A DNA stretch of 64,000 nt from positions 1 through 64,000 of the forward strand of contig CAJYXO010000126.1 of assembly GCA_913778765.1 (NCBI GenBank). The letters run 5' to 3'. Positions 24,251 to 32,320 of this stretch are shown here, in pieces; the first letter of the stretch is position 1; every line of letters begins with the position of its first letter. The position numbers and the translations under genes were made by a program. Under the pieces are notes generated by a model. The model searched no databases. It was not told the origin of the DNA and worked only from the letters and a program-made list of their open reading frames with translations. Source of the DNA: an uncultured Massilia sp. GTDB lineage: Bacteria > Pseudomonadota > Gammaproteobacteria > Burkholderiales > Burkholderiaceae_D.

Positions 24251-24282
24251 CTGAGCCGCTTCGCGGCTTGCGCCTACGGCGC
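24251..24282. repeat. Two further GC-rich hairpins
   Basis: AGCCGC-TTC-GCGGCT (24254-24268) and GCGCC-TAC-GGCGC (24270-24282). They are of the same style as the array at 23495-23881 but separated from it by the iteron-like repeats. Between 24170 and 24461 I support no gene. Confidence 0.5.
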
Positions 24283-24394
24283 ACTTGCCAAAGACGAGCT
24301 GTGAATCGCCTCGACTAGAAGCGAAAGCTTGATGAGCTCGGGGATAACGACGTTTGGCCCTCCTGCCATATAAAACCACTCGTTATAGGAGTGG

Positions 24395-24414
24395 AACTCG
24401 CGAATTCGTGAGTT
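24395..24414. promoter_or_regulatory. 20-bp palindrome, operator candidate
   Basis: Arms AACTC/GAGTT surround the centre CGAATTCG, with one mismatched pair. It lies 48 bases upstream of the ATG of the 123-residue gene, a suitable position for a dimeric regulator. Confidence 0.45.
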
Positions 24415-24461
24415 GAACCGCTGTGCTTCGCATAGCAATTTTAGACGATAGGAGCATCCAA

Positions 24462-24833
24462 ATGCCAACCAATTGCACCAAAACCATAGCCATTGACCTC
24501 GACAGGGCTTCCCGCCTAAGCGCCGTCGGGGCTGCCTTCGCCAATTTGCGGCGTTTGAGAATTTATTCCGTCCGCTGGGACAATGGCTATGCGCCAGTGC
24601 GGTGCATCTATCTTGAAGCGGGGTTTAAAGCTATATCGCTTGGCACCGACTCATTTGGGGACGGGTTATATCTCATCGATTCGGACGAGGTATCCATTCA
24701 TCCTCTACTCTCCCCCCGTGATTTTTCCTTGCACCGTTACGACTTGCTTACTACTGATGGGCGTCGAAAGGCGCGTGAGTACGTCCGCCGCAAGCTGTCG
24801 AAACTGCGCCTCGGTGCAGGTACACAACAATAA
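24462..24833 (+). CDS. Hypothetical protein preceding the Rep-like gene (123 aa)
   Basis: Start ATG 24462 with AGGAGC eight bases upstream; MPTNCTKTIAIDLDRASRLS. The protein has a mixed fold (LRRLRIYSVRWDNGYAPVRC, FGDGLYLIDSDEVSIHPLLS) and a basic C-terminal helix (GRRKAREYVRRKLSKLRLG) that could bind nucleic acid. It ends 13 bases before the Rep-like gene, so both are likely on one mRNA. No known domain is recognised. The in-frame start at 24423 has no RBS. Confidence 0.6.
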   Translation: MPTNCTKTIAIDLDRASRLSAVGAAFANLRRLRIYSVRWDNGYAPVRCIYLEAGFKAISLGTDSFGDGLYLIDSDEVSIHPLLSPRDFSLHRYDLLTTDGRRKAREYVRRKLSKLRLGAGTQQ

Positions 24834-24846
24834 CAAGGAGAGCAGA

Positions 24847-25566
24847 ATGACCGCCATTAAAAAAATCTCGAAACGCCAATCAAAAGCCTGGTACGGCAAT
24901 AAGTTCGCGATTATTCATGTTCAAGCATTGCTTGATTCTCGGCTTGGGCCACGCCATCTCAAAGTTTTGCTATTCCTCGCTCATCATGCCAATCACGATA
25001 GTGGAGAGTGCTATCCAGGTCAAGATGGGTTGGCTGAAGCTTGTGGCTGGTACATCAAGGATAAAAAGAGTGGCGAGATTCGCCCTGACGACGGGTTAGT
25101 ATCTCGCCTAATTAGCAATCCTAATCACGACAAGCCAAAGAAAAACGGCGAGGCAAAAAAAGATACCGGGCCAGGTCTTGTGGAACTCGGATACGTAGAA
25201 AACTTAGGGCAGCGAGGGTATGGTAAAACTAATCTGTATCGACTTTCCATCCCTAAATATAAAGAAGGAGATTTACGCGTTGTTACCGACCGCAAACTAT
25301 CCAATGCGGAATATAGTGCAAAGTGTGGCTCTGCGCAGGAGCAAGAGTTCGCACAGCAGGAGCTAGTGGCGAATGCTCAAGCTGAGGCGCAAGATAGAGA
25401 AATTGAAGCCGCTCGTATTGCACGGGGTGCTTTTGTCTGGCGAGGAACGGAATATACTCGAATGGAAGTGGACGACGCCTACAATTTGGGAGACTGGGGT
25501 GACCTGCCGCAAAAGGTTGTCGAACACTACGGATACTCGTGGTCGTTTATCGATGGGGAGTTCTGA
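24847..25566 (+). CDS. Rep-like helix-turn-helix protein
   Basis: A 239-residue protein with AAGGAGAG before its ATG. The N-terminal half reads as the HTH_36/phage-plasmid replication-protein type: FAIIHVQALLDSRLGPRHLK, VLLFLAHHANHDSGECYPGQ and DGLAEACGW (recognition helix), then a loop and a wing (GLVELGYVENLGQRGYGKTN). The C-terminal part has an acidic/alanine helix. Proteins with this start are replication initiators or regulators in plasmids and phages. The iteron-like repeats and a GC-rich hairpin array lie 0.7-1.3 kb upstream, which fits a replication module. Initiator activity is an inference. Confidence 0.55.
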   Translation: MTAIKKISKRQSKAWYGNKFAIIHVQALLDSRLGPRHLKVLLFLAHHANHDSGECYPGQDGLAEACGWYIKDKKSGEIRPDDGLVSRLISNPNHDKPKKNGEAKKDTGPGLVELGYVENLGQRGYGKTNLYRLSIPKYKEGDLRVVTDRKLSNAEYSAKCGSAQEQEFAQQELVANAQAEAQDREIEAARIARGAFVWRGTEYTRMEVDDAYNLGDWGDLPQKVVEHYGYSWSFIDGEF

Positions 25567-25592
25567 GGAAATATCTTCTTATTTTGAAGAAT

Positions 25593-25623
25593 CCGCCATG
25601 GAGCGCGTAGCGTGCCATGGCGG
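25593..25623. other. 9-bp perfect hairpin between Rep-like and gajB genes
   Basis: CCGCCATGG (25593-25601) pairs with CCATGGCGG (25615-25623) around a 13-base loop. It lies between convergent genes without a T-run, so it may be a weak terminator or a protein-binding site. Confidence 0.5.
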
Positions 25624-25662
25624 ATTAAGCGATAAGGATAGCTTCAAGCAGATTGACCAATG

Positions 25663-27456
25663 CTAGAAATTATCGTAATCGAATGCATAATTTTGTAGTC
25701 TGCTCGTCGGTTCGTAACACACATCTTTATAACGTTTTCGCCCCGATTCAGAGATTAAGAAAAGATTTTTCCTGGCTCTAGAGCCGATGACGTAGAGAAG
25801 TTTTTGGGCGCTTTCGTCCCCGTTATCGTCGCTGAAATGCGGAACCATCCCTTCGAGTAACCCGTAAGCGATAACCACGTCAAATTCGGCACCCTTAACG
25901 CCATGAATAGTTGAAACAGTTATTCCTTTTCTTGCCTCAAACAATTTCTTAAAGTATTTAATATCCCCAATTTCATGGATTCCTTCCTTCATTAACTTCT
26001 CAATCTGCTTCTCCGAGCTTTCGAAAAAGGCAGTCTTCTGCTGAGCTAACGAGGGAAAATAAGTAAGGTCTACATTTATACCTTCAAATAGTCTAACGAA
26101 GAAGTTTTGCAAGTAAACTAATCCGTCTTGCTCAACAAGTTGGATTGAGTTACAAATCCTTAATATCGATTTGTCTGTAAGCTCATTGATATGTACACCG
26201 GCCAGGTGGAGGTCATTTAATATCTCTCGTGCCCATCTCATCCTTCGCACATACATCCCGGGTGATGGCTCAGTTAGCGCCACACGGGAGACTTTGAACC
26301 AAAAGTTCTCAAAGTCACGCGCAAAAGGGACCATGCCGGGACCGTCAAACGTATGTTCTGGCATTGCACTGCTCAGTCTTCTACAGGTCGAGGCAAGGTG
26401 AACCCACCATGGAGCAATAATACAAATTTGGTTTGGAGAGAAGCCTAATACCTTAACATTATGATGGACAATTCGAATAATCTCATCTACAAGGTTTTCA
26501 CGTAGGACCGTAGTGTTATAAGATATTACACTCTGATAGTCTTTGTCTTTAGACGCCGGTACTATGTTGGTTTTGTTTAAATTGAAATATTCGAAATATG
26601 AAATGATTCTTTCACTGGAGCGGTAATTTTTAGATAGCTCTAATTCGCTAAATTCCTTCCCAGTTCGCGCCTTCAGTTCCTCAATCGCGATTGGATAACC
26701 TCCCAGCGATTCGTATATCGCCTGATTGGGGTCCCCAACAACAAAGAGCGATGTGTTCTTGGCTATACGTAGAATAGAGGAGATTATTTCGTATTGCAGC
26801 TCTTTCGTATCTTGATATTCATCAATAAGTATGTTTTTAAATATCCCAGACAAAGACTTGCAAATCGATTCATTTTTGATTATGAGACGATACGAATACC
26901 AGAGCATCAACTCAAAATCAATGAGCCTATACTCTTTAAGGTAAGCAAGATAGGCTACAATAACTGCCTCAACAGCAGCTTTTTTTCGTATGTCTTTGCA
27001 CGCCGAGCGATGTCCTTTACTGGTAAAGTAGAAATCGCAATCGTAAATACTTACTTTCGATGCTTTATAGGGCGTGCACAACTCATCAAGGAGTTTTTCC
27101 CTGTCATGCAAGTCGATAATTGAATATCCCTTTGACAGGGCTGGTTCGTATATTGAATACGGCTTTATAATCCATTCTAGACAAAAAGCATGGATAGTCC
27201 CAATCCAAAGCTGAGTCGAGTCCACCCCTAGGTTTTCGACACGTTCACGTATTTCGTCAGCGGCCCGATTGGTATATGTAATCGCTAATACGAATTGACG
27301 ATGAGATGTTAACTTTGATAATTCATACGCAATCTTGTATGTAAGTGTCTTGGTTTTCCCGCTACCTGGACATGCAACAAGAAATACGTTGCCAGGAGTC
27401 TTAACCGCCTTGTCCTGCTCCGCATTAAGTTCTTTGTCGTCCCATACGAATGTCAT
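25663..27456 (-). CDS. gajB: Gabija-like GajB, UvrD-family helicase
   Basis: A 597-residue SF1A helicase. Motif I is VACPGSGKTKTL (about 28-39), motif Ia is ITYTNRAADEI, motif II is LIDEYQDTKE (about 210), motif III is VVGDPNQAIYES and motif V/VI is STIHGVKGAEFDVV (about 512) with SRARKNLFLI later. It sits directly downstream of an OLD-family ATPase/TOPRIM gene, and its ATG overlaps that gene's stop (ATGA). That pairing defines Gabija anti-phage systems, where GajB joins GajA in a large complex. It is longer than the roughly 500-residue prototype. The alternative start at 27462 is less likely because of the coupling. Confidence 0.82.
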   Translation of the reverse strand: MTFVWDDKELNAEQDKAVKTPGNVFLVACPGSGKTKTLTYKIAYELSKLTSHRQFVLAITYTNRAADEIRERVENLGVDSTQLWIGTIHAFCLEWIIKPYSIYEPALSKGYSIIDLHDREKLLDELCTPYKASKVSIYDCDFYFTSKGHRSACKDIRKKAAVEAVIVAYLAYLKEYRLIDFELMLWYSYRLIIKNESICKSLSGIFKNILIDEYQDTKELQYEIISSILRIAKNTSLFVVGDPNQAIYESLGGYPIAIEELKARTGKEFSELELSKNYRSSERIISYFEYFNLNKTNIVPASKDKDYQSVISYNTTVLRENLVDEIIRIVHHNVKVLGFSPNQICIIAPWWVHLASTCRRLSSAMPEHTFDGPGMVPFARDFENFWFKVSRVALTEPSPGMYVRRMRWAREILNDLHLAGVHINELTDKSILRICNSIQLVEQDGLVYLQNFFVRLFEGINVDLTYFPSLAQQKTAFFESSEKQIEKLMKEGIHEIGDIKYFKKLFEARKGITVSTIHGVKGAEFDVVIAYGLLEGMVPHFSDDNGDESAQKLLYVIGSRARKNLFLISESGRKRYKDVCYEPTSRLQNYAFDYDNF

Positions 27457-29585
27457 GGCCACATCGCTAAAAATTCGTTGAAGATATCTGCGGCAAATGT
27501 TTTTTTGTACAGGGCTCTAATTCCAGCGAAGTCAATCCCGCCGCTTCTAAACTGTTCAATTTGCAGCGCTAGCGAAGCGATTTCTAAGTCTCCTGGCTTT
27601 TCGGCGGAAAATTTTTCTAATCGATATTTCATCATATTTGCGATGATTTCTATCGAATAACCGCGATGCGTCAAAACTAAAGCTCGGATGAGATAGGGAG
27701 GGATGCGGGTTTTCCAGTCAACTATCCCTCCAAGCTTAATCGCGAACCACCCCTTGCCTTCTTGAGTGGCCATAGTCAATACTCTTTTTCCGTAAAGGGA
27801 TTTATCTCCTGACAATAGGTCGGCTTTTGCAGTGACGCGAGTTGCCGGGTCTGTATAAACCGTATCTACTAAATTCGATACCAGTCCGGCATTTCCACAT
27901 TCTATAAAGTCGACTTCGAACGTGTGAGTTGCATAGTATGTTCGAACCCACTTGTTGCCGGTAATGAAATCTTCAAGAATGGCTTTGCGTTCCTGCCCCG
28001 ATTTCTCAGACGCTGCGCATTTTTCTTTGTATTTTTTAGTCGCCTCTAAATCAGTTGCCAGAGGGGTTGTGTCGATGATGGCGGAATCCAAATCCGTGAC
28101 AATAGCGCACTGTTTTCGTATTCTCTTATCGTGGAATAATAGCGCGACGTTTTTGAAACCCGTGCTGCGAATGTTAATTAGGCTGATGCCCAGTTCATCC
28201 AGACTCACGCCAAAAACTTTTTTTACCAGAATCGGAATGAGTAATTCTTCTGCGTCACCTTCGACGAGCATGACGCTACGTGCAAAGAGGAGGTTGCTCC
28301 TAATTGCATCAAGGTAGCGCTGAATATTTCCAATCTCAGGTGCGGTAAGACCGGTAGCAGGTTGGTAGACCTCAGATTCTTTTCCGCATTGCCCAATGAT
28401 ATTGACGTTCTCGATTGCACTCACTTCGGAGATATGAGTGGAGTGTGTTGAATATATTACTTGGGTCTCGCTATACTGCATCCTGTCAAAAAGGGTTTTC
28501 TGGATGTGCGTGTGGATATGCGCCTCGGGCTCTTCCACAATCAGAAAGTTTGCGAGAACTTTTTTCTCTTTTTGATATTTGAATGCTAGCAGTTTTAATG
28601 TTAAGTAAATTAGATTTGCGCCACCTAAGCTCAGCTCGTTTATGGTGCCTTCGTGGCCGTCGTTGGCTTCGCCTACAAATAAACGCAGCGACTGAAACAG
28701 CTCTTCGGCTTCGCTCGACAAATCGGAGCGTATAGATAGGCGACTCGGCGAGTATGTTTCGCCGGCTGTTTCTTTGATTGTTTTATAGACGTCGGACCGA
28801 ATATGTTTTACGTCGTCAAGTTGCTCAATCGAAGTATTTAGGTCGCCTACCATTTTGACAATGGGAGCGAGGGCGGTAGGGTCAACATCTCCGCTTTTGC
28901 TTTTTAACAGACTGAATAGCGGATTAGTTCTGTTGTTGTGGAACTCCGAAACAACGTCTCGCAATGCTTGAATGTAGGTGAAGCATACCTCCCTGTTCAA
29001 TGAGAGGTATGAGGGCGTCTTGCATCCTACTGCAGCGAACTCCGTTTCTTTGGGGAATACTACATTCTCAAAATCGCCGACGATAGCTGTGTACTCAGCA
29101 CGATTTGAAAAGTCCATTGTGCTACGGCCAGTAAAAACGGTTTCGTAGTCTGAGATGGTTAGCTTGCTTAATATATCGGATAGGCCAACCTTGTCTCCGA
29201 CTGCTAGTGCGGATAATTTTTGCCGTATTTCTTTGCGAGGACGGAAGATTAGGTTATAGGTTGCTTTCCCAACTGGTGGTCCGATGACAGCAGTTCCGTG
29301 CAGAAAGAGTGCTTGGATTGCTTCGTCGTGAGATATATCATCGAACTCGAGGCTAATAATTATCCAGTGGCCTTTCCATGAGCCAATTCCGCGATGAAAG
29401 TCTCCTTCATTAAGATGAAAGGCGGCTTTCACCATATTTTCATCTAATAACAATCTTATTGCGCGAAAAAGGTTGCTTTTGCCAGAGCCATTTTCGCCAA
29501 TAATCGTATTTATTCCCTTCTTAAACCATACGGTCGCATTCTTGAAGTTTCGGTAGTTAACTAGATTTAGCTTCGAAATATGCAT
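27453..29585 (-). CDS. gajA: Gabija-like GajA, OLD-family ATPase/TOPRIM nuclease
   Basis: A 710-residue protein. The ABC-type ATPase has Walker A GENGSGKS (30-37), signature-like LSLGGANLIYLTLKLLA, and Walker B FLIVEEPEAHIHTHIQ (about 350). The TOPRIM domain follows with LVEGDAEELLIPIL (about 438) and the acidic pair IVTDLDSA (about 497). In the prototype, GajA is a sequence-specific DNA-nicking endonuclease held off by ATP and released when nucleotide is depleted during phage infection. This protein is longer than that of B. cereus, with extra C-terminal sequence. Start ATG 29585 is chosen because the ABC fold begins there (MHISKLNLVNYRNF) and AAGGA lies upstream. It is the first gene of the pair and close to the island's right end. 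Confidence 0.85.
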   Translation of the reverse strand: MHISKLNLVNYRNFKNATVWFKKGINTIIGENGSGKSNLFRAIRLLLDENMVKAAFHLNEGDFHRGIGSWKGHWIIISLEFDDISHDEAIQALFLHGTAVIGPPVGKATYNLIFRPRKEIRQKLSALAVGDKVGLSDILSKLTISDYETVFTGRSTMDFSNRAEYTAIVGDFENVVFPKETEFAAVGCKTPSYLSLNREVCFTYIQALRDVVSEFHNNRTNPLFSLLKSKSGDVDPTALAPIVKMVGDLNTSIEQLDDVKHIRSDVYKTIKETAGETYSPSRLSIRSDLSSEAEELFQSLRLFVGEANDGHEGTINELSLGGANLIYLTLKLLAFKYQKEKKVLANFLIVEEPEAHIHTHIQKTLFDRMQYSETQVIYSTHSTHISEVSAIENVNIIGQCGKESEVYQPATGLTAPEIGNIQRYLDAIRSNLLFARSVMLVEGDAEELLIPILVKKVFGVSLDELGISLINIRSTGFKNVALLFHDKRIRKQCAIVTDLDSAIIDTTPLATDLEATKKYKEKCAASEKSGQERKAILEDFITGNKWVRTYYATHTFEVDFIECGNAGLVSNLVDTVYTDPATRVTAKADLLSGDKSLYGKRVLTMATQEGKGWFAIKLGGIVDWKTRIPPYLIRALVLTHRGYSIEIIANMMKYRLEKFSAEKPGDLEIASLALQIEQFRSGGIDFAGIRALYKKTFAADIFNEFLAMWP

Positions 29586-29731
29586 ACCGTAGATATCCTT
29601 GCATTGAAAGTTGCGTTTTGGATATCTTACGCCCGCATGCATGTGTTTGGGAAATTTTCTGTTCGCTAAGGTCTGCTGTAGTTGCTTACGCAACACTTGG
29701 TTGTACGACGGGTGATACTACCTCGCCCGTG

Positions 29732-29770
29732 GGAGTTGTTTCGAGGTTATTTCTCGCTTGCCTGGGTGAG
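29732..29770 (-). other. attR candidate
   Basis: The arm GGAGTTGTTTCGA (29732-29744) is the exact reverse complement of the left arm. It is followed ten bases later by the core CGCTTGCCTGGGTGAG (29755-29770), which merges into radC coding sequence. Confidence 0.65.
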
Positions 29771-30208
29771 GGTGCCGCGGAACAGCTCTGTGTCGGCGAT
29801 GAGGCGGTTCTTGACGTCGACAAACAACACCAGGAAGGATTCATGGGGACGGCCGCCGAGCCGGATGCGCAGGTAGCGTTTCACCGCCTCGGGCGAGGAC
29901 AGCAGGTCGCCGGCCTGCATCTGCTCGGCGATGGCGCGGCGCGCCAGCTCCATCACGGCCTGCATCTGCGCATACTTGGCCATGCCGAGTCCGTGGACTT
30001 CGGAAAAATCGGCCAGGGTCGCGCCGAACAGGCCGTGCAGGGAGCCGAAGTGCTGCAGCATGTCGCGCCCCAGCTCGACCGCGCTCTTGCCGCGTACGCC
30101 GACCCGCAACAGCAGGGCCAGCAGCTCGGAATTGGAGAGCGCTTGCGCTCCGTCGCGCACCAGGCGCTCGCGCGGCCTTTCGGCCTCCGACCAGTCGTTG
30201 ATGCCCAT
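29747..30208 (-). pseudogene. radC: radC, N-terminal fragment (right of island)
   Basis: It encodes the first roughly 150 residues of RadC (MGINDWSEAERPRERLVRDG, SNSELLALLLRVG, VHGLGMAKYAQMQAVMELAR, HESFLVLFVDVKNRLI, then DTELFRGTLTQAS). The frame then enters the island and stops after E-K. The ATG at 30208 has GAGGAAA just before it; the in-frame TTG at 30223 is not needed. The HhH region is present, but the JAMM metal site lies in the other fragment, so the product cannot have the family's normal activity. It lies next to fkpB, divergently, as in related genomes. Confidence 0.92.
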
Positions 30209-30301
30209 GCTTTCCTCATTCAAAAATGGATGGCGGCGGGGACAGTGGGCCGGCTCTGGCTTACAATAGCGGTTTGCACGTCAAGTCAACACCAACACGC
30301 A

Positions 30302-30757
30302 ATGTCCGCCACCAACGCTCCCATCGTCACCGAATCGGCTTACCTGACTCTGCATTATCGTCTTGCCACCATGGACGGTACTGATCTCGTCACAACCTTT
30401 GGCAGCACGCCGGCCACCCTGATGCTGGGCCAGGGCCAGCTTGCGCCTTTCCTGGAGCAGCGCCTGCTGGGCATGGCGGAAGGCCAGCACCTCACCTTCG
30501 AGCTGAGCGCGGCGGAGGCATTCGGCGAGCGCAACCCGGAGCTGATCCAGCCGGTGTCGAAGAAGACGCTGGCAGAGAATTCGGTGCCGGACGCGGATTA
30601 CCAGGTCGGCGACCTGGTCGATTTCGCGGCGCCGGGCGGCGGCCGCTTTGCCGGCGTGCTGCTGCAGATGCGCGAGAATGACGCCCTGTTCGACTTCAAC
30701 CACCCGCTGGCCGGCCAGCCGTTAAGGTTTGAAGTGAACCTGATTTCCGTATTGTAA
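30302..30757 (+). CDS. fkpB: FKBP-type peptidyl-prolyl cis-trans isomerase (SlpA type)
   Basis: A 151-residue FKBP of the SlyD/SlpA class, cytosolic. It shows [40 protein letters not shown] and [18 protein letters not shown], and it lacks the His-rich tail of SlyD. It catalyses proline isomerisation and may assist folding of FeS enzymes, as the usual neighbour is ispH. It is followed 19 bases later by ispH, as in many proteobacteria. A TACAAT box lies about 35 bases upstream; no clear Shine-Dalgarno is seen. Confidence 0.9.
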   Translation: MSATNAPIVTESAYLTLHYRLATMDGTDLVTTFGSTPATLMLGQGQLAPFLEQRLLGMAEGQHLTFELSAAEAFGERNPELIQPVSKKTLAENSVPDADYQVGDLVDFAAPGGGRFAGVLLQMRENDALFDFNHPLAGQPLRFEVNLISVL

Positions 30758-30776
30758 AACGGACAAACCAAGGACT

Positions 30777-31721
30777 ATGGAAAACGAAATCCTGTTAGCC
30801 CAGCCGCGCGGCTTCTGCGCCGGCGTCGACCGCGCCATCGAGATCGTCGAGCGCGCCCTGCAGCAGTTCGGCGCGCCGATCTACGTGCGTCACGAAATCG
30901 TGCACAACGCCTATGTCGTCAACGACCTGCGCGACAAGGGCGCGATCTTCATCGAAGACCTCGACGACGTCCCGCCGGGCAATACCCTGGTGTTCTCGGC
31001 CCACGGCGTGTCGAAGGCCGTGCGCGAGGAAGCCGAATCGCGCGGCCTGAAGGTGTACGACGCCACCTGCCCGCTGGTCACCAAGGTCCACGTCGAAGTC
31101 GCCAAGATGCGCAAGCAGGGCGCCGAGATCATCATGATCGGCCACGCCGGCCACCCGGAAGTCGAAGGCACCATGGGCCAGGCGGAAGAGGGCATGCACC
31201 TGGTCGAGACGGTCGAGGACGTGAACAGGCTGCAGGTCGCCGATCCCGATAACCTGGCCTATGTGTCGCAGACCACGCTGTCGGTGGACGACACCCTGGA
31301 AATCATCGCCGCCCTGAAAGCGCGCTTCCCGAACATCATCGAGCCGAAGAAGGGCGACATCTGCTACGCCACCACGAATCGCCAGGAAGCCGTGAAGTTC
31401 ATGGCGCCCCAGGTCGAGGTGGTGGTCGTGGTCGGCAGCCCGAACAGCTCGAACTCGAACCGCCTGCGCGAAGTGGCCGACAAGATGGGCACCCCGGCCT
31501 ATATGGTCGACAATGCCGCCGCCATCGACCCGAGCTGGATCGCGGGCAAGAAACGCATCGGCGTGACCGCCGGCGCCTCGGCCCCGGAAGTGCTGGTGCA
31601 GGCCGTGATCGAACGCCTGAAGGAGCTCGGCGCCGCCAGCGTGCGCGCGCTCGAAGGCGTGGAAGAGAACGTCACCTTCCCGCTGCCGAAAGGCTTGAGC
31701 GGCGACGCCGCGGCGGCCTGA
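30777..31721 (+). CDS. ispH: 4-hydroxy-3-methylbut-2-enyl diphosphate reductase
   Basis: A 314-residue IspH, the last enzyme of the MEP isoprenoid pathway, making IPP and DMAPP. The three FeS-cluster cysteines are conserved: C14 ([10 protein letters not shown]), the Cys in [10 protein letters not shown] and the Cys in [12 protein letters not shown]. The substrate-binding SAHGVSK and [11 protein letters not shown] segments are present. Length is typical. It sits between fkpB and apt on the same strand, eight bases before apt. Confidence 0.97.
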   Translation: MENEILLAQPRGFCAGVDRAIEIVERALQQFGAPIYVRHEIVHNAYVVNDLRDKGAIFIEDLDDVPPGNTLVFSAHGVSKAVREEAESRGLKVYDATCPLVTKVHVEVAKMRKQGAEIIMIGHAGHPEVEGTMGQAEEGMHLVETVEDVNRLQVADPDNLAYVSQTTLSVDDTLEIIAALKARFPNIIEPKKGDICYATTNRQEAVKFMAPQVEVVVVVGSPNSSNSNRLREVADKMGTPAYMVDNAAAIDPSWIAGKKRIGVTAGASAPEVLVQAVIERLKELGAASVRALEGVEENVTFPLPKGLSGDAAAA

Positions 31722-31728
31722 CAGGACG

Positions 31729-32238
31729 ATGGCCTTCAACGCGATCCCGCTGGCGTTCTTCAAGGACTACCCCGAGCCCGGCGTCAATTTCATCGACGTC
31801 GGCTGCGTGTTCGACAACCCGGTCCACTGGCAGATCGCGATCGACACGCTGTACGAGCAGACCGCCCACCTGCACTTCGACTTCATCCTGGCGATGGACG
31901 CGCGCGGTTTCATGATCGCCGGCGCGCTCGCCTACAAACGTGCGATCGGCTTCGCCATGGCGCGCAAGCCCGGCAAGCTGCCCGGCGAATCGATCAGCAT
32001 CGACTACCAGCGCGAATACGGCAGCGCCACCATCGAGATCCAGCCGGCCCGCATCAAGGGTGAGAAGGTCCTGATCGTCGACGACGTGCTGGCCACCGGC
32101 GGCACGATCGAGGCGGCGGCCAGCCTGTTGCGCCGGATCGGCAAGGAGGTCGTGGGCGCGGCGGCGCTGTTCGACATCGGCTTCTTCAAGGACAAGCGCG
32201 CACTCACGATGCCCGTCATGACGCTGCGAGAAGTGTGA
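31729..32238 (+). CDS. apt: Adenine phosphoribosyltransferase-like protein
   Basis: A 169-residue type I phosphoribosyltransferase. IPLAFFKDYPEPGVNFIDV matches the APT N-terminus, AMDARGFMIAGALAYK and ARKPGKLPGESISIDYQREY match the hood and flexible loop, and VLIVDDVLATGGTIEAA is the PRPP-binding motif. It should salvage adenine to AMP. The N-terminal half (GCVFDNPVHWQIAIDTLYEQ) is more divergent than in standard Apt, so another purine base cannot be excluded. AGGA precedes the ATG. A strong terminator follows. Confidence 0.82.
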   Translation: MAFNAIPLAFFKDYPEPGVNFIDVGCVFDNPVHWQIAIDTLYEQTAHLHFDFILAMDARGFMIAGALAYKRAIGFAMARKPGKLPGESISIDYQREYGSATIEIQPARIKGEKVLIVDDVLATGGTIEAAASLLRRIGKEVVGAAALFDIGFFKDKRALTMPVMTLREV

Positions 32239-32268
32239 CTGGGCCGGCATGACCGGTTATGATGATGC

Positions 32269-32302
32269 ACGGCACTTCGGAAACCCGGGTGCCGTTTTTT
32301 TT
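32269..32302 (+). terminator. Rho-independent terminator after apt
   Basis: Stem ACGGCAC/GTGCCGT (32269-32275 and 32289-32295) followed by eight T residues in total. It ends the fkpB-ispH-apt transcript and separates it from the liv operon. Confidence 0.9.
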
Positions 32303-32320
32303 CAACCAGACCTTAATTAG

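Larger units (their letters stand above)
17816..29770. mobile_element. Genomic island inserted in radC (about 12 kb)
   Basis: The segment between the two radC halves is visibly more AT-rich than both flanks and contains only accessory genes. These are a large serine recombinase, a Gabija-like pair, a secreted MACPF-like protein, small unknown proteins and a Rep-like HTH protein. Both ends carry a partly matching 16-base core (CGCT.GC.TGGGT.AG) and, 10-12 bases inside, the inverted 13-mer TCGAAACAACTCC. This is the layout of an element integrated by the serine recombinase it carries. No conjugation genes are present. Confidence 0.88.

Noticed and set aside
24128-24379. Minus-strand frame of 83 codons over the iteron-like repeats
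   Set aside because: No RBS, no recognisable sequence, and it covers repeats and hairpins.
27453-29585. RecF or SMC-like repair protein instead of GajA
   Set aside because: The TOPRIM motif and adjoining UvrD-type gene with ATGA overlap fit OLD/Gabija much better.
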